This document shows positions 23,870-35,565 of a stretch of DNA of 64,000 bases, in pieces (the stretch's first letter is position 1; each line of letters begins with the position of its first letter). Both the position numbers and the translations under genes were made by a program. Where the stretch lies: positions 82,016 to 146,015 of the forward strand of contig WPIO01000276.1 of NCBI GenBank assembly GCA_009760855.2, given 5' to 3'. The notes beneath the pieces were generated by a model. The model worked only from the letters and a program-made list of their open reading frames with translations. It searched no databases and had not been told where the DNA came from. The stretch is from Cristatella mucedo. Taxonomy: Eukaryota; Bryozoa; Phylactolaemata; Cristatellidae.

Positions 23870-24170
23870 AAATCGTGGCAGTGGCCTGGCGGTCGCCATT
23901 AGAGACAGCTGATAGGCCCTCGTTTGTTTATATACCCTTCACACTTTCGGCTATGGGCATAGCTCCTGTAGCAGAATGGAAAGGATGTGTGCTGGCTCTG
24001 TGCCCAAGATGACCTAGCGAGCCGAAATAGCTGCTATGGGTACTGTGCCCATAGCATATAGCCGAAACGTCGCTCAATCTATAAATAGAAGTTACCACAT
24101 TAGTTGCTAGGGCAGAGAAATTCTCAGCCATTACTCGTGATAGTTCAAGGTAGGTTTTACTTCGAGGTGG
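23870..24170. repeat. Hairpin-rich element, possible MITE
   Basis: Contains a perfect 8-bp stem GCTATGGG/CCCATAGC with a 7-base loop (24033-24055) and a second CTATGGGCATAG palindrome near 23950. The flanking blocks 'cggctat' and 'tagccgaa' also appear in inverted form. The inverted partner is 42160-42500. No coding potential. Could be a MITE-type remnant. Confidence 0.35.
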
Positions 24171-24348
24171 CGTCCGAAGTCGTAGCAGCTGTAGTTTGTG
24201 TTTCTATTTATCCATGATTTGACTATAGACACTGGGTTCGCCGGCACACTGCCAGTGCAGGCAGACCGGTAAGTGCCCTAAACCACTCCAGGGTCAAACA
24301 GCTGGTGGCTGTGGCATAGAGACAGGCTGTGAGCGCCATAGAGACAGT

Positions 24349-24441
24349 GGCGATTAAGAATCGCCCACCGCAGGAATCGAACTCACGACCTCAGGATCGA
24401 GGTCGTGAAAGTAACCGCCTTAGCTAGTGTGCCATCACGGC
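24349..24441 (-). mobile_element. tRNA-derived SINE head
   Basis: Second copy of the SINE seen at 46-132, nearly identical over the box-B and hairpin region, with TGGCACACTAGC as the A-box-like part. Confidence 0.55.
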
Positions 24442-24713
24442 TTTGTCCTCCTCCTGCCAACCTACTGGAAGAGTTGTAGTTGGGAGACAGTGGGGAGGAG
24501 GGAACATCAACCTGTGACAAAGGAGTCGAGTGGGAGTAGGAGCCTTTGGGAGCCTAAGGGAGCCGTGAACCCTTCGGCTCCATTCGTCGTATTAGACTGT
24601 TGGTGGTAGTCATCGGCTGGGTCTCTGCTATGCAAATCAAAACTGCAGCACCCATTGTAAAAGTCATTGAAGTCGTAGCTGCCTTGTCTTACCTAGATAC
24701 TTTATCAACCGTG

Positions 24714-24860
24714 CCCACACACCCACACACCCACACACCCACACACACACACACACACACACGCACACACAATTCGCGTGCACAAACACACACACATACA
24801 CGCACTTACACACAGACACACACACACACATACACAATACACGCACACAAGCAAGCGAGC
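24714..24860. repeat. (CA)n microsatellite
   Basis: Imperfect CA run, longer than the copy at 391-490. Confidence 0.95.
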
Positions 24861-25755
24861 ACACATCTAAACGTCACTTTTTCCGACTATCATAGCCACG
24901 ATTGTATTTGCATCCCATATGTAATGGGGGTTTAGGACATTGAGGTGTTTAGTGCACTATGTTGAGCTGCAGCACGAAGTAGAATTCAGCATCTGAATTT
25001 ATACCGACTTGATCAAATAAATATATCAAGCGTGAGAAGTCAAGCTTATAAAATGAAAAGCTTCTTGCATAGTTGTAGAGCATAGTTCCACTCAAGGTAG
25101 AGCATGCCTGCAGTGACCTTTCGGCAAAAGACGACTCGACACCTGCTTGTCCGGAGCAGCTCGGAACACAGAACTCGCAATCGACTAGCTTGATGATGGT
25201 ATTGACCAACTGTAATGAAAATCCAAGTTGTCTTTGTCTCTTGGATTCTAGAAGCCCTCTTGAACAGTGATAGTCGATTGCCACCGAGTCGGACTGCATG
25301 CAGCGCCTGCAGCTCTTCTGTTCTGCTTCGATAACAGAATTCCAATGACACCAGTGGCCGTATCGGCGGATCGCTCTTGGCATCCTCGGACACTTCGGAC
25401 ATGTCGTTGGTAGTGACTACGCTACAGTAACAAAGATTGCAGCTGAATGAAAAAACACCAGCCTTTCATCGCTGCTCAAGATTGTACTACAACGTTGAGG
25501 CATACTGCCTGAGTAGCTGACGTATTGCTTCCCAGTCGCAGGCATGTGCTCCTTCTCCAAGATCACGGCTTAAGTGTTACAAGGTCGAGGCTTAAGTGTT
25601 ACAGGCTGCGACTACAACCAGCACAAGCAGCATATGGAGGCCTCGAAGGCAAACGCAAATCGATAAACCTTACTTCAGTTACCATAGTTGCTTTAGAGAT
25701 AGATTCAGTGAACAGCAAATTATATCAAGCAGCCTCTATGACTGGCGTCCTCTTC

Positions 25756-25883
25756 CTAGATCGTGAGAGCTCCATTGCTACTAGCTGTATCAGTCGAGCG
25801 GCCAGCAGAAGGTGACAGCTTGGTCTCTCTGGTGTACGGTTGATCGGGAAAGGAGGCCTCGCAATTTTTGCTTAGCAGGAGTG
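25756..25883 (-). pseudogene. Small conserved ORF, exon 2, deleted arm copy
   Basis: Minus strand, after a ttgcag acceptor; the frame shows ASFPDQPYTRETKLSPSAGR and then TAG. Exon 1 is cut by the arm deletion at about 25985, so this copy cannot be complete. Confidence 0.4.
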
Positions 25884-26729
25884 CTGCAATAAAAAAAAGC
25901 TGAGCACGGAATCGATTTAGTCACGTGCTGGCTTTACCTGTATCTCATCTTCTAGATTGCTGCACCGGCACATCCGACATCGCACATCCTACGAACTCTT
26001 TGCATTTCGAGTGAAACGCCAACGGTAATAGTGAAGCGGATTCTAATTAGAATTTTTTTACGATCATTCTGTCGCTTTTTGATAAATTCGGCGAATCTTA
26101 GCGACGTTCTCCGGCGACCGCATGCAAAAAGGACACCCTGGATTATAGATATTTGCTTGACGTCCTACCATAAGAAGAAGCTCCTACCCTTCCATAGATG
26201 TGCAGCCAGGCAATTCGAGTCATTGGAGCTGGCGCCGATTTCGTAGTTCCACGGTGAGAGGGTAAAGGTGACAACAACTCTCCAGCCTTCCAGTAACGTC
26301 ACGGGATTCCTCTTCGAGTCAAGTTTTGATTGGGATGATTTCCCTATCAGTTATGTATATTTACCAGCTTATTGTGCAAGGAAAGCCTTGTATAATCATC
26401 TAGAGTTCATGAGTCAACATTTAAGTATTCGGGCGGCTAAATTGCTTCAGCCGTCACTTGGCGAATCCCAGCCACCGATCTTCCTCAAGCGACGATCTCG
26501 TACAGGCGCTCTAGTAAGCTTACCCTTCCCAGAGCAGCGCCCTGCTTAATCGGTGCTACTGGGTTCGCATCCATCGAAAGTCCAGTGGCCAATCCCGGGT
26601 ATGAGTGCTAGGACTCACCGAGTCCACCTCGAGGAGAATGCCTATAACCTGCACGTATGTGTATAACCTGCACGTTAGTGGTCGAGAGGACCCTAGCCTT
26701 CGACTATTAGCAAGCCCAAAGTCCCTATC

Positions 26730-29335
26730 TCAGTGCCTACATCTGTACCATCCCTATTTCCGTGTGCCTGCCCAGAGCACCTGAATCTCAGTGGACATGC
26801 ACAGCTCATTCCTGTCTCAGTGCTCATGTCTTTACAGCCCCTATCTCAGTTCACTTGAGTGGAGCGCCCCAATCTCAGTGCCAATGACTCTTCCCCCAAT
26901 TTCTCAGTGTGCTTAAGCAGAGCCCACCTATCTCAGTATGTCTTTAATGCCTTAACCCCAGTGCGCTATCACATATCCTCTATGCACCTATCACAAAGCA
27001 CATGTCTGTAGCGCCCTAATCTCAGTGCCAATATCTGTACCCTCAATATCTCATAGGGTTTGCTCAAATGTCACCTATCACAAATCGCATGTCTGCACTG
27101 CCCCTATTTCAGTCTACGTGCACAGAGCTCCCTTTTTTTTATCTCAGTGCTTATGCCTTTATAGCCCCTATCTCAGTGTGCTTGAATAGAGTGCACCTAT
27201 CTCGGTGCCTATGTCTGTACCGCTCCTATCAAAGTCGCCTAGGTCTTTACAGGCCCTATCTCAGTGGGCTTCATTAGAGCGCACCTATCTCAGTGCGTAT
27301 GTCATTACTGCCCCTATTTTAGTGGCTTATCTCTTTACAGCCTCAATCTGTGTCCATTTGAGCAGAGCCCACCTATCTCAGTGAGTATGTCTTTACTGCC
27401 TTTACCTCAGTGGGCTTGCGCACATCGCACCTATCACAGAGCACATGTCTGTAGCGCCCCTATCTCAGTGCCAATATATGTACCCCTAATATATCAGTGC
27501 GCTTGCTCAGAGTGCAAATATCACAGTGTACATCTATCACAGAACCACACCCACAGAACATCTATCACAGAACCCCATCACATAATCACAGAACATCTAT
27601 CACAGATACACAGAACAGAGTACATCTATCACAGAACCTATGTCCGTACTGTGCCTATTTCAGTGTGCTTGCTCAAAGTGAACCTATCAAAGAGCGTATT
27701 TCTGTACAATCCCTATCTCAGTGCACTTGCTCAGAGCGCACCTATCACAGAACCTATTTCATTACCGGCCTTATTCCAGTGAGCTTGCTCAGGGTGCGCC
27801 TTTCACAGAGCCTATGTCTATACCTCCCCTATCTCAGTGTGCATGCATGTACCCCACCTCTCTCAGTGAGTATGTCTGTAACGCCCCTATATCAGTGGCT
27901 TAGGGTCTTATAGGCCCTACCTCAGTGGGCCTGAGCAGAGCACTTAATGTGGATGCCGGTATTGCCCCTATCCTAGTGCCTATGTCAGTACCCCTAATAT
28001 CTCTTCCTCAGAACGTATCTATCTTACTGCGTATGTCTGTATCGCAAAAATCCCAGTTTAGTTGAGCAGAGCCTATCGTAGTGAGTATGTGTGTACAGCC
28101 TCTACCTCAGTGCGATTGCGCAGACTGTTTCTCAATACTGCCCCTATCTCAGTCTGCTTGAGCACAGCCCAACTTTCTCAGTTAGTATCTGTACTGCCGT
28201 TACCTCAGTGCGCTTGCATACAGCCCACCTATCACAGAGCCTGTGTCTGTACCACCCCTATCTTGGTGCCTATCTCTGTACTGCCCCAATATCTCGGTGT
28301 GCTTGAGCAGAGCTCGCCTATCTCAGCATCTATATCTCTACTGCCCCTATCTTAGTGCGCTTGCTCAGAGTGCACCTATCTTAGTGTGAATGTCTGTACC
28401 ACCCCTACCTCAGTCCGTTTGAGCAGAGTGCACCTATCTCAGTGCATATGTCTGTATTGCCCCTATCTCAGTGGCTTATTTCTTTGCAGCCCCAATCTCA
28501 GTGTACTTGAGCAGAGCCCACCTATCTTAGTGATTATGTCTGTACAGCATCTACCTCAGTGCGCTTGCGGAGAGGACATCTATCACATAACCTATGTCCG
28601 TACCACACCTATTTCGGTGAGCTTGCTCAAGGTGCACCTATCAAAGAGCGCATGTCTGCACAATCCTTATCTCAGAAGCTTATTTCGGTACAGCCCCGAT
28701 CTCAGTGCTCTTGAGCACAGCCCACCTGTCTCAGTTAGTACGTCTGTGCCGCCCCTATCTTAGTGCCTATCTCTGTACTGCCCTAATATCTCAGTGTGTG
28801 TGAGCAGAGCTCACCTATCTAAGTGCATATGTCTCTACTGCCCCTATCTCAGTGGGCTTGAGCAGATCGCACCTATCTCGGTGCTAATGTCCATACCGTC
28901 TCTATCTCAGTGGGTTTGCTCAGAGTGCACCAATCTCAGTGCATATGTCATTACAGCCCCTATTTCGGTGAGCTTGCTCAGAGCACACCTATCTTAGTGC
29001 GAATGTCTGTACCACCCTTACCTCAGTCCGTTTGAGCAGAGCCCACCTATCTCAGTGAGTGTGTCTGTAATGCACCTGTCTCATTGCGCTTCCTCAGAGT
29101 GCACCTATCTCAGTGCATATGTCTGTATTGCGCCTATCACAGTGGATTATTTCTTTACAGCCCCTATCTAAGTTGGCTTAAGTAGAGCGCACCTATCTCA
29201 GTACATATGTCTGTACCGCCCCTATCTTAGTGGCTTATGTCTTTACAGCTCCTATCTCGGTAGGCTCGAGCAGAGCCCACCTACCTTAGTGGCTATATCT
29301 GTACCTCCTCCTATATCCGTTCGCTTGTCCAGAGT
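26730..29335 (+). repeat. Satellite array of palindrome 2, plus orientation
   Basis: About 2.6 kb of the CCTATCTCAGTG satellite with alternating spacers. A sub-array of CATCTATCACAGAACC units at about 27520-27640 matches the one at 8650-8815, so the sub-array was present before the palindromes split. Confidence 0.9.
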
Positions 29336-29339
29336 GCAA

Positions 29340-30030
29340 GACATTAGCGGCTTAGCCGAAAGGTTTTCAGCCTTCTTTAAAGGAAAAAACAATGCACATT
29401 CGTGCATCTATAAAGCCCCTTCAGACTAAAGCAACTGCTGAATCGAAACCAGTGATCTTCCATAAAGTTTTTTGAGGTTTCTGCATGTGCTGTTGCTAGG
29501 ATATTAAGGTCTAGTAAAAAAAGCTCCTCTCCTGATGAACTGATACCATCATCTCTGCAGTCTTCACTAGCATATCACCCTAGCCCAGCCATAACCGAGA
29601 TTGTTAATTCCTCTCCAAAAAAAAAAGGGTCTATTCAAGTACTCCTAATCGGCAATCGTTAGGCCCATACTTAAAAAGCCTGGATTAGATACAGACGTCC
29701 TTACAAACTATTGTCCGGTTTTCCTTGTCACTTTTGTGTCAATGATACTTGAAAATGAATGAAAAAAAAATGTAGCCAAGCAGCTGGTAGCACACGTTGC
29801 AAAGCCAAAAAAATTTCAATCGGGTTTCAATAGGCGGCACTCCACTGTGACTGCTGTCCTCTGTGCAACCAATGACATCCTATGCACCATTGATGATGTT
29901 AATATCACTGTACTGGTGCTGCTAGATCTATCCACTGGCTCCTACACCATTGATCACCATGACATACTGGAACAATTAAGTACAACGATTGGTCTGGCAG
30001 ATAAGGCACTGGCTTTGTCTAAATCGCAAT
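29340..30030 (+). mobile_element. LINE-2f reverse transcriptase fragment
   Basis: Near-copy of 12780-13456, with the same damaged motif A (VLLDLSTGSYTIDHHD) and the same LINE-1f tail attached at its end. Frameshifted. Confidence 0.75.
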
Positions 30031-30245
30031 AATAATAATATAATAATAATGCACCTGATAAAGTGCCCTCAGAGAACTCAATCTCTCTCTACGTGCTTTA
30101 CATTTGCTGCAAAGGGAAATGCAATTGAATGGTGAGTAATATCATGCTTGATAAACAAACAAAATGAATGACTTGATTGGGGGTGATGATTAGGGGTGAC
30201 ATGCCCAGGGTCAGCATTCAAATGTGGTTAGTGGCAGAATGCAGT
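30031..30245 (-). mobile_element. LINE-1f 3' tail
   Basis: AAT-rich tail and 3' UTR, matching 13456-13680. It then jumps to sequence leading into the inverted satellite, so most of the 13680-14880 equivalent is missing here. Confidence 0.8.
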
Positions 30246-30299
30246 GTCGGGAGAAACTGCTTCCAGTGAGCGACAGCTGCCACAAGATTCCAAGCTCTA

Positions 30300-30965
30300 T
30301 GTAGCTGAGGCAAATGTGAACTGAGATGGATGTGGTACACACATAGGCACTGAGATAGGGGAATCTGCTCAAGCACAATGAGATAGGGGCGGTACAGACA
30401 TTGGCTCTGTCATAGGTGCACTCTGAGCAAGCCCACTGAGATAGGGGCGGTTCAGACCTACGCTCTGTGATAGGGACGCACTGAGCTCGCTCACTGAGAT
30501 ACAGGCAGGATATTAGCACTGAGATAGGTGTGCTCTAAGCTAGCTCACTGAGACTGGAGCTGTGAAGCCACAGAGATAGGGCCAGTACAGACATGGGCTT
30601 TGTGATAGGGGCAGTACAGACGTAGGCACTGAGATAGGTCCAGTCTGAGCAAGCTGATATAGCACACTGATATAGCTGTGGACATTAGCACTGAGGTAAG
30701 TGCGTTCGGCTCAGGCCCACTGAGATAACGGCAGTACATGAAATGTGCACTTAGAATGGAGTGCCCTACTCATGCCCACTGAGATAGGGCCTGTATAGAC
30801 CTAAGCCACTAAGATAGTGGCGGTACAGACATTCGCACTGAGATAGGGGGGGCTCTGCTCAAGTGCACTGAGATAAGGGCTGTAAAGACATGAGCACTGA
30901 GACAGGAATACTCTGTGCATGCACACTGAGATATGGGAGCTCTGAACATGCCCACTGAAATAGGA
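30300..30965 (-). repeat. Satellite array of palindrome 2, inverted orientation
   Basis: Reverse-complement units (CACTGAGATAGG). About one quarter the length of the plus array on the other side of the centre. Confidence 0.9.
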
Positions 30966-31036
30966 GACCTTTGGGCATGCAAAACTTGACTCGAAGAGGA
31001 ATCCCGTGCAGTCCACGGCAGGCTCGACAGTTGTCG

Positions 31037-32011
31037 TCAACTTTTCACTCTCACCGCGTCTCCGGGCGCCGCCGCGTCTCCGGGCGCCGCCGCGTCTCCG
31101 GGCGCCGCCGCGTCTCCGGGCGCCGCCGCGTCTCCGGGCGCCGCCGCGTCTCCGGGCGCCGCCGCGTCTCCGGGCGCCGCCGCGTCTCCGGGCGCCGCCG
31201 CGTCTCCGGGCGCCGCCGCGTCTCCGGGCGCCGCCGCGTCTCCGGGCGCCGCCGCGTCTCGGGACGCCGCCGCGTCCCCGGGCGCCGCCGCCTTTCCGGG
31301 CGCCGCCGCCGCCGCGTCTCCGGGTGCCGCCGCCGCCGCGTCTTCGGGTGCCGCCGCCGCCGCCGCGTCTTCGGGCGCCGCCGCCGCTGCCGAGTTTCCG
31401 ACCTGCACCGCATATCCGATCTGTGCCTCGTCTCCTAACAGTTCTGGGTCACAGCCCACTTGCGTTGCCGATGAGCCTCCGACCTGCTCCGCATCTCCCA
31501 CTTGGTCCGAGTCGTAACCCACTGGTTCGTCGCATGCCAGTGTCACCTCCACGGCTTCAGCTACCTCGCAGGCCGTTGCCTCGTTGCACACCACGTGCGC
31601 CTGGCAAACCGTCACAGCCTGGATCGCTGTCACCGCGTTCCATAGGGTGGCATCCTGGTAAACCGTTGTCGCCCGGCGGACCGTCGGCGATTGCTGATAT
31701 TGCTTCTGGTCCCTTTTGTCGCCGCCCTCTCTCCGACGAGCATTTGCAAACTCAGCGCTCAGCAGTCGCGCTTTACCTGCAGGGCTAGCCAGCGCTGTTA
31801 CCAGAGCCTCGCGAAGCAGACGGTAGTCATCCTTGATTGCCTTCGGCATGTAAGAATACACATAGAAGGCGCTTCCTTCCAGGAAGAGTGGCAGATATTT
31901 GTGCCAGATTGTCGGATTGACACCGTACAGCTCGAGCCGCCGCTTCGAGTCAAGCAGCCAAGTTGCGAAGTCATCACCGACTTGAAAATGCTCAAGCAAC
32001 ATTGCTGTCAT
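31037..32011 (-). CDS. Gag-like protein with acidic hexapeptide repeats
   Basis: Open for 324 codons. The N-terminal part (about residues 1-110), with FATWLLDSKRRLELYGV, YLPLFLEGSAFYVYSYMP and a following helical stretch, resembles the gag N-terminal domain of LTR retrotransposons. The C-terminal part is a run of the hexapeptide AAPGDA, encoded by an 18-bp GC-rich minisatellite. No CCHC zinc knuckle, protease or polymerase follows; the frame ends at the junction with arm sequence near 31050. Probably a truncated gag captured or inserted in arm C. The antisense frame is also open over 260 codons because of the minisatellite. Confidence 0.55.
   Translation of the reverse strand: MTAMLLEHFQVGDDFATWLLDSKRRLELYGVNPTIWHKYLPLFLEGSAFYVYSYMPKAIKDDYRLLREALVTALASPAGKARLLSAEFANARRREGGDKRDQKQYQQSPTVRRATTVYQDATLWNAVTAIQAVTVCQAHVVCNEATACEVAEAVEVTLACDEPVGYDSDQVGDAEQVGGSSATQVGCDPELLGDEAQIGYAVQVGNSAAAAAPEDAAAAAAPEDAAAAAPGDAAAAAPGKAAAPGDAAASRDAAAPGDAAAPGDAAAPGDAAAPGDAAAPGDAAAPGDAAAPGDAAAPGDAAAPGDAAAPGDAAAPGDAVRVKS
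31055..31400. repeat. 18-bp GC-rich minisatellite
   Basis: About twelve near-perfect tandem copies of an 18-bp unit (CGTCTCCGGGCGCCGCCG in plus orientation) to about 31265, then degenerate GCC-rich units. Within the gag-like frame the unit keeps the reading frame. Confidence 0.95.
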
Positions 32012-32049
32012 CGCCGCCGCCGGAAATAGCTTGTAGTCTAAATTGTCGT

Positions 32050-32395
32050 CGCGAGCGGCACAGCACGCTAGCCAACGAGGAACACCACCAGTTTATTTTC
32101 TCCACACTCACAGCCTGCGGAAGCACTACTGGGCGCCGCGAACGTCGCTAGCTTCTGTCCTCTGCGGTACCGGAACGCTGCGCTCTCATTCGTTGGCGCC
32201 GTTGCCAACGCCTAGCTGCGCTCCGATTGCCTAACCGATGGCCAGGGGGTTGCCACCCAGCCTAGTACTGGCAGATAACTTTATTTAGGCGCTGTCACCG
32301 ACTGCGGTCTACATAAACAAAAACCACATAGCGGACTGTCAGCCAGTAATTATATGGCAAACTGATAAGTGTCGTATTCAACGTCAGTCTACGTT
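32050..32395. other. Upstream part of the gag-like insertion
   Basis: Sequence between the gag-like start and resumption of arm C at about 32396. It may be the 5' leader or part of an LTR, but no matching second LTR or primer-binding site was seen. Confidence 0.3.
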
Positions 32396-32559
32396 CTATA
32401 TTACCTATGCTTGTATTTATGAATGCCCGCACATATCCATGCGTGTCCATATACCTGATTACACGCACGTATGTGTGCGTGTTCGTTTATATGAGTATGT
32501 ACATTTTAAGTGTGTGCGTTTTTATTTTCATGTATCAGTCCCTGACACCGTAAAGAGCT

Positions 32560-32890
32560 TAGGGATCTAAACATGACTGTTATTGTTCGCAGCATGCGAC
32601 TGGTAGGTTAGTTGCCGCACAGTCTGTCGTGACGCCCAGCCTGTACTTGCCGACTGGCAAGTGGTTTGGCTTTTGATATCGTATTTGAACCGCATTTATC
32701 CAACTCTGATACTTGACTTATTTGCTTTTTTGAAACGTATGCAGTTATACGTTGTGACTATCTATTTGCAATAGCTGTTATGTGTGCGAAGATTTTGATT
32801 AGCATAGCTATGGATAAGTCGCTGCCAGCAGGATTCTAGACATTGACTACCTCATATACTAACACTCTGCAGTTATTGTACATTTTGAAT
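32560..32890 (-). pseudogene. Opposite-strand conserved frame, copy C
   Basis: Minus-strand frame with LSIAMLIKIFAHITAIANR and QRITAYVSKKQISQV, containing an internal TAG. Equivalent of 62594-62830. Decayed. Confidence 0.3.
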
Positions 32891-34730
32891 ATCGTTAGGA
32901 TTGTGGCTTGTCATGTGAGTAGTCATAAGTAGCTATAGCGTTCGCAACTTTTTTTAGAAAAACGAAGACTTACGTTACAAATGTGAGTCTAAAAGGTCGT
33001 CCTTATGCTTTATCATGCTTAGATATCATTTATCTTTACCATACAACTCTGAAAGACATTACGGCATTAGATAGAAGGTAGTATAATGTAATTTTCATCG
33101 TAAAGTTTGAACTAAGACTTCCGATGCTGTAGAGAAATCGAACTCAGCTGCTTTGACCGGCAATCGAAATCCGTTCCGCCCAAGACTTCATTCAATGTTC
33201 AGTTAGTTTAGTTGTAGCAAATAGTGTGGCCAATCGGTCGAAACATTCACTGGAGAGTGCAGCTGTAAACGACAGAAGTAAGTAATCCTTCAGACTTTAG
33301 TTCTGATACGGCGAACCCTAGGACTGCTGGAGAAATGAATTTGTTTCTCCTTGGACTGGCGCTTGTGTGAAACTGTAAGCTGCACATTCGGGCCAGCCAT
33401 ATTTTGTGGTTGCAGCATACTCTTTCTGCTTGCACTAGGAATTAAGGAGCCAACGTGCCGGTATAGTTATCGCTTTGTATTTTAAATGACTATTGTTCGT
33501 CGTGTGGCTACGAAACAGATAGCAAGGAAAAGCAAGCTCGTACAAAGCTCGACCCCAGTCTTCGACATGTAAGGTCTCAATTTCGTAAAAGATACAGTTT
33601 TTGCTAGAAAAGCTGTTGAAGCTGGAAAAATAAGACTCTCCATAGGGCCTTCACGATTGACAGCGGCATAGCTCGAAACGTGAAATAGCAGCATGAGAAT
33701 GTTTACAGTATTCAGCCTGCTGCTATTTTAAGTCAAGCGACCATGCATCGTGTAAGTGTGACGTAAAAATGAACCTTACATGGAGCGATCACTAATCGTA
33801 CAATATAGCTTGTCAGTGTTTCATTTGTTCCCGTATGTTTTGCCTGCTTACCTGCACGTGATGAATGAAGTATGTTTTACTTGCAAGAGCTCCCGGTAGC
33901 CGGTTTCCCTTAACTTGTAATCGTTTGATGGTTCATGCTTTTCTCAAAGAGATACTGTGCATATCGCTTCTTAACCTTGATCTTCAATTAGCTTCCTACG
34001 GGTTGCAAATCTCCATATCGGGATTTATTTTTCTTGTGGTGCTGTAAAGATGACCAATTGATATTAACATCAATTATATCTATGGAATATGTGTGCATAT
34101 GTCGCATGAACCTGGTTAGTATTAGGATAGCTAGCGTCTCAATTACGTTTTTTTCAACCAGTAACTTCGGGATAACCTTTTGTTCGCGAAAAAAAAAAAA
34201 AATCATGTTTATTGCTAGTTCCATGCACTACACTAAGGCTAATTCTAATTCATCAGTTGCAGGCTTTTGTTTAGGTAAATAGCAGCAGTTGCCAGCTTGC
34301 TGAAAGCTACAACGGGATGGTATTCACTAGTCACAAAGTTGAGTTTTTGTATAATATTGTGTTTGTGTACTAGGACGTCATCTTTTTATTGTCATGCCCT
34401 TGGGTTCACAATGATAAGACCGGATCTAACTTTTTCAAAACTTATACCCATGGTGACCGGCTATAGACTTTCTGATTTGTACTAGCTAGGTGTTTTCCGT
34501 AAAGAAATGCCGACTAGCACCTAAGGTATTTCTCTAAGAGGATGTAGGACTTTGTAGGCGACAGGTTTGCGATAAGTAGCATTCATGAAGGGTGCATTAC
34601 GTGCTCAGGATAACTCTTTTGAGACGACTTTTGCTTTGCCAGAATTTTGAAGGACATTAATTAGAGAAGCATCAGTGTCATCTGAGGCATATGCTATCAC
34701 ATACTTTGCCTTCACCTTGTTAAATTTCAG

Positions 34731-35086
34731 CAAAGGCAGTGGCAGCCCCACTTTCAGCAGTTCCCGTATCGCACTCAATCCATGGAGCATCAGCAGAAGG
34801 TCTCTCAAGCGTCCCAGCAACAGCACGTGCTGCTGCAACAATAATTTGTGGAGCAGCAACAGCCACTACTTGGCACTCAGCAGAATGGGCAGTGTCCCTT
34901 GCAACCGCCACAAACTGTGCAGGATTCTCGAGCAATGCCTCAGAACAAGCAGCTTGGTGAACCACCACAACAGCACTCGTTTTGCCAGCAGTCATTCCAG
35001 ATGTCCCACCCACCGTCTCATCAGTAGCCGTGTTGGAGTTCATTACATCGTTGGAGGTGATGGGTAATTACATCTCCTCAGCAGAT
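34731..35086 (+). CDS. Q-rich exon, copy C
   Basis: Acceptor ttaaatttcag ends at 34730; possible donor AGAT/GTAGTG at 35086/35087. Same Q-rich segment as in arms A and B, here with a TAG inside the Gln frame near 35024. The Ala/Ser frame and the antisense frame remain open. Unknown product. Confidence 0.35.
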
Positions 35087-35149
35087 GTAGTGGCATACAT
35101 AAAGCATGTGTACAGTTCCCATAATGGGATGATTTTGAATGCTCCTAGA

Positions 35150-35515
35150 GTGATTAGCCAGTATGCTCCGAAAGCCTGGAACTCACTCTCGACCTGCGTC
35201 GCGACATCTCTTGACTGGACGACATTTGAATGGAAACTGAAATTGCAATTATTTAACATAGCATTTAGTGGGCCCTGTGATTCACCCTTTCTGTAGTCAT
35301 GTGTGCTGACATTGTGCTCGTTGCCACTAACCATACTGACATGCTGACCCTGTGCATGTCACCCTTAACTGACCATGTTATTCTTGTTGCTTATTGAGTT
35401 TGCTACCACTAACCATTCGATCGTGCTTCCTTTTCTGAAACTGTAAAGTGCCTAATAAGAGATTAAGTTATGTGAGGGTAGTATATCAAATGCAGTATTA
35501 TTATTATAATAATTA
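35150..35515 (+). mobile_element. Old LINE-1f 3' relic in an intron (arm C)
   Basis: C-terminal remnant beginning YAPKAWNSLSTC, followed by the LINE-1f 3' UTR and AT-rich tail. Same position as in the other arms. Confidence 0.65.
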
Positions 35516-35565
35516 TTGAGTTCTTTGAAGGCTCTCAACTGATTTATTTCTATTGTTATTACCAG

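Larger units (their letters stand above)
24170..26730. repeat. Palindrome 2, left arm, internally deleted
   Basis: Aligns with arm A from its outer end to about 1610, then jumps near 25985-26005 directly to the equivalent of 7345 and continues to the satellite. About 5.7 kb of arm, including all Q-rich exons, is absent. Confidence 0.8.

Noticed and set aside
31006-31788. 260-codon plus-strand frame rich in Pro and Arg
   Set aside because: Antisense shadow of the gag-like frame, kept open by the stop-free GC-rich minisatellite.
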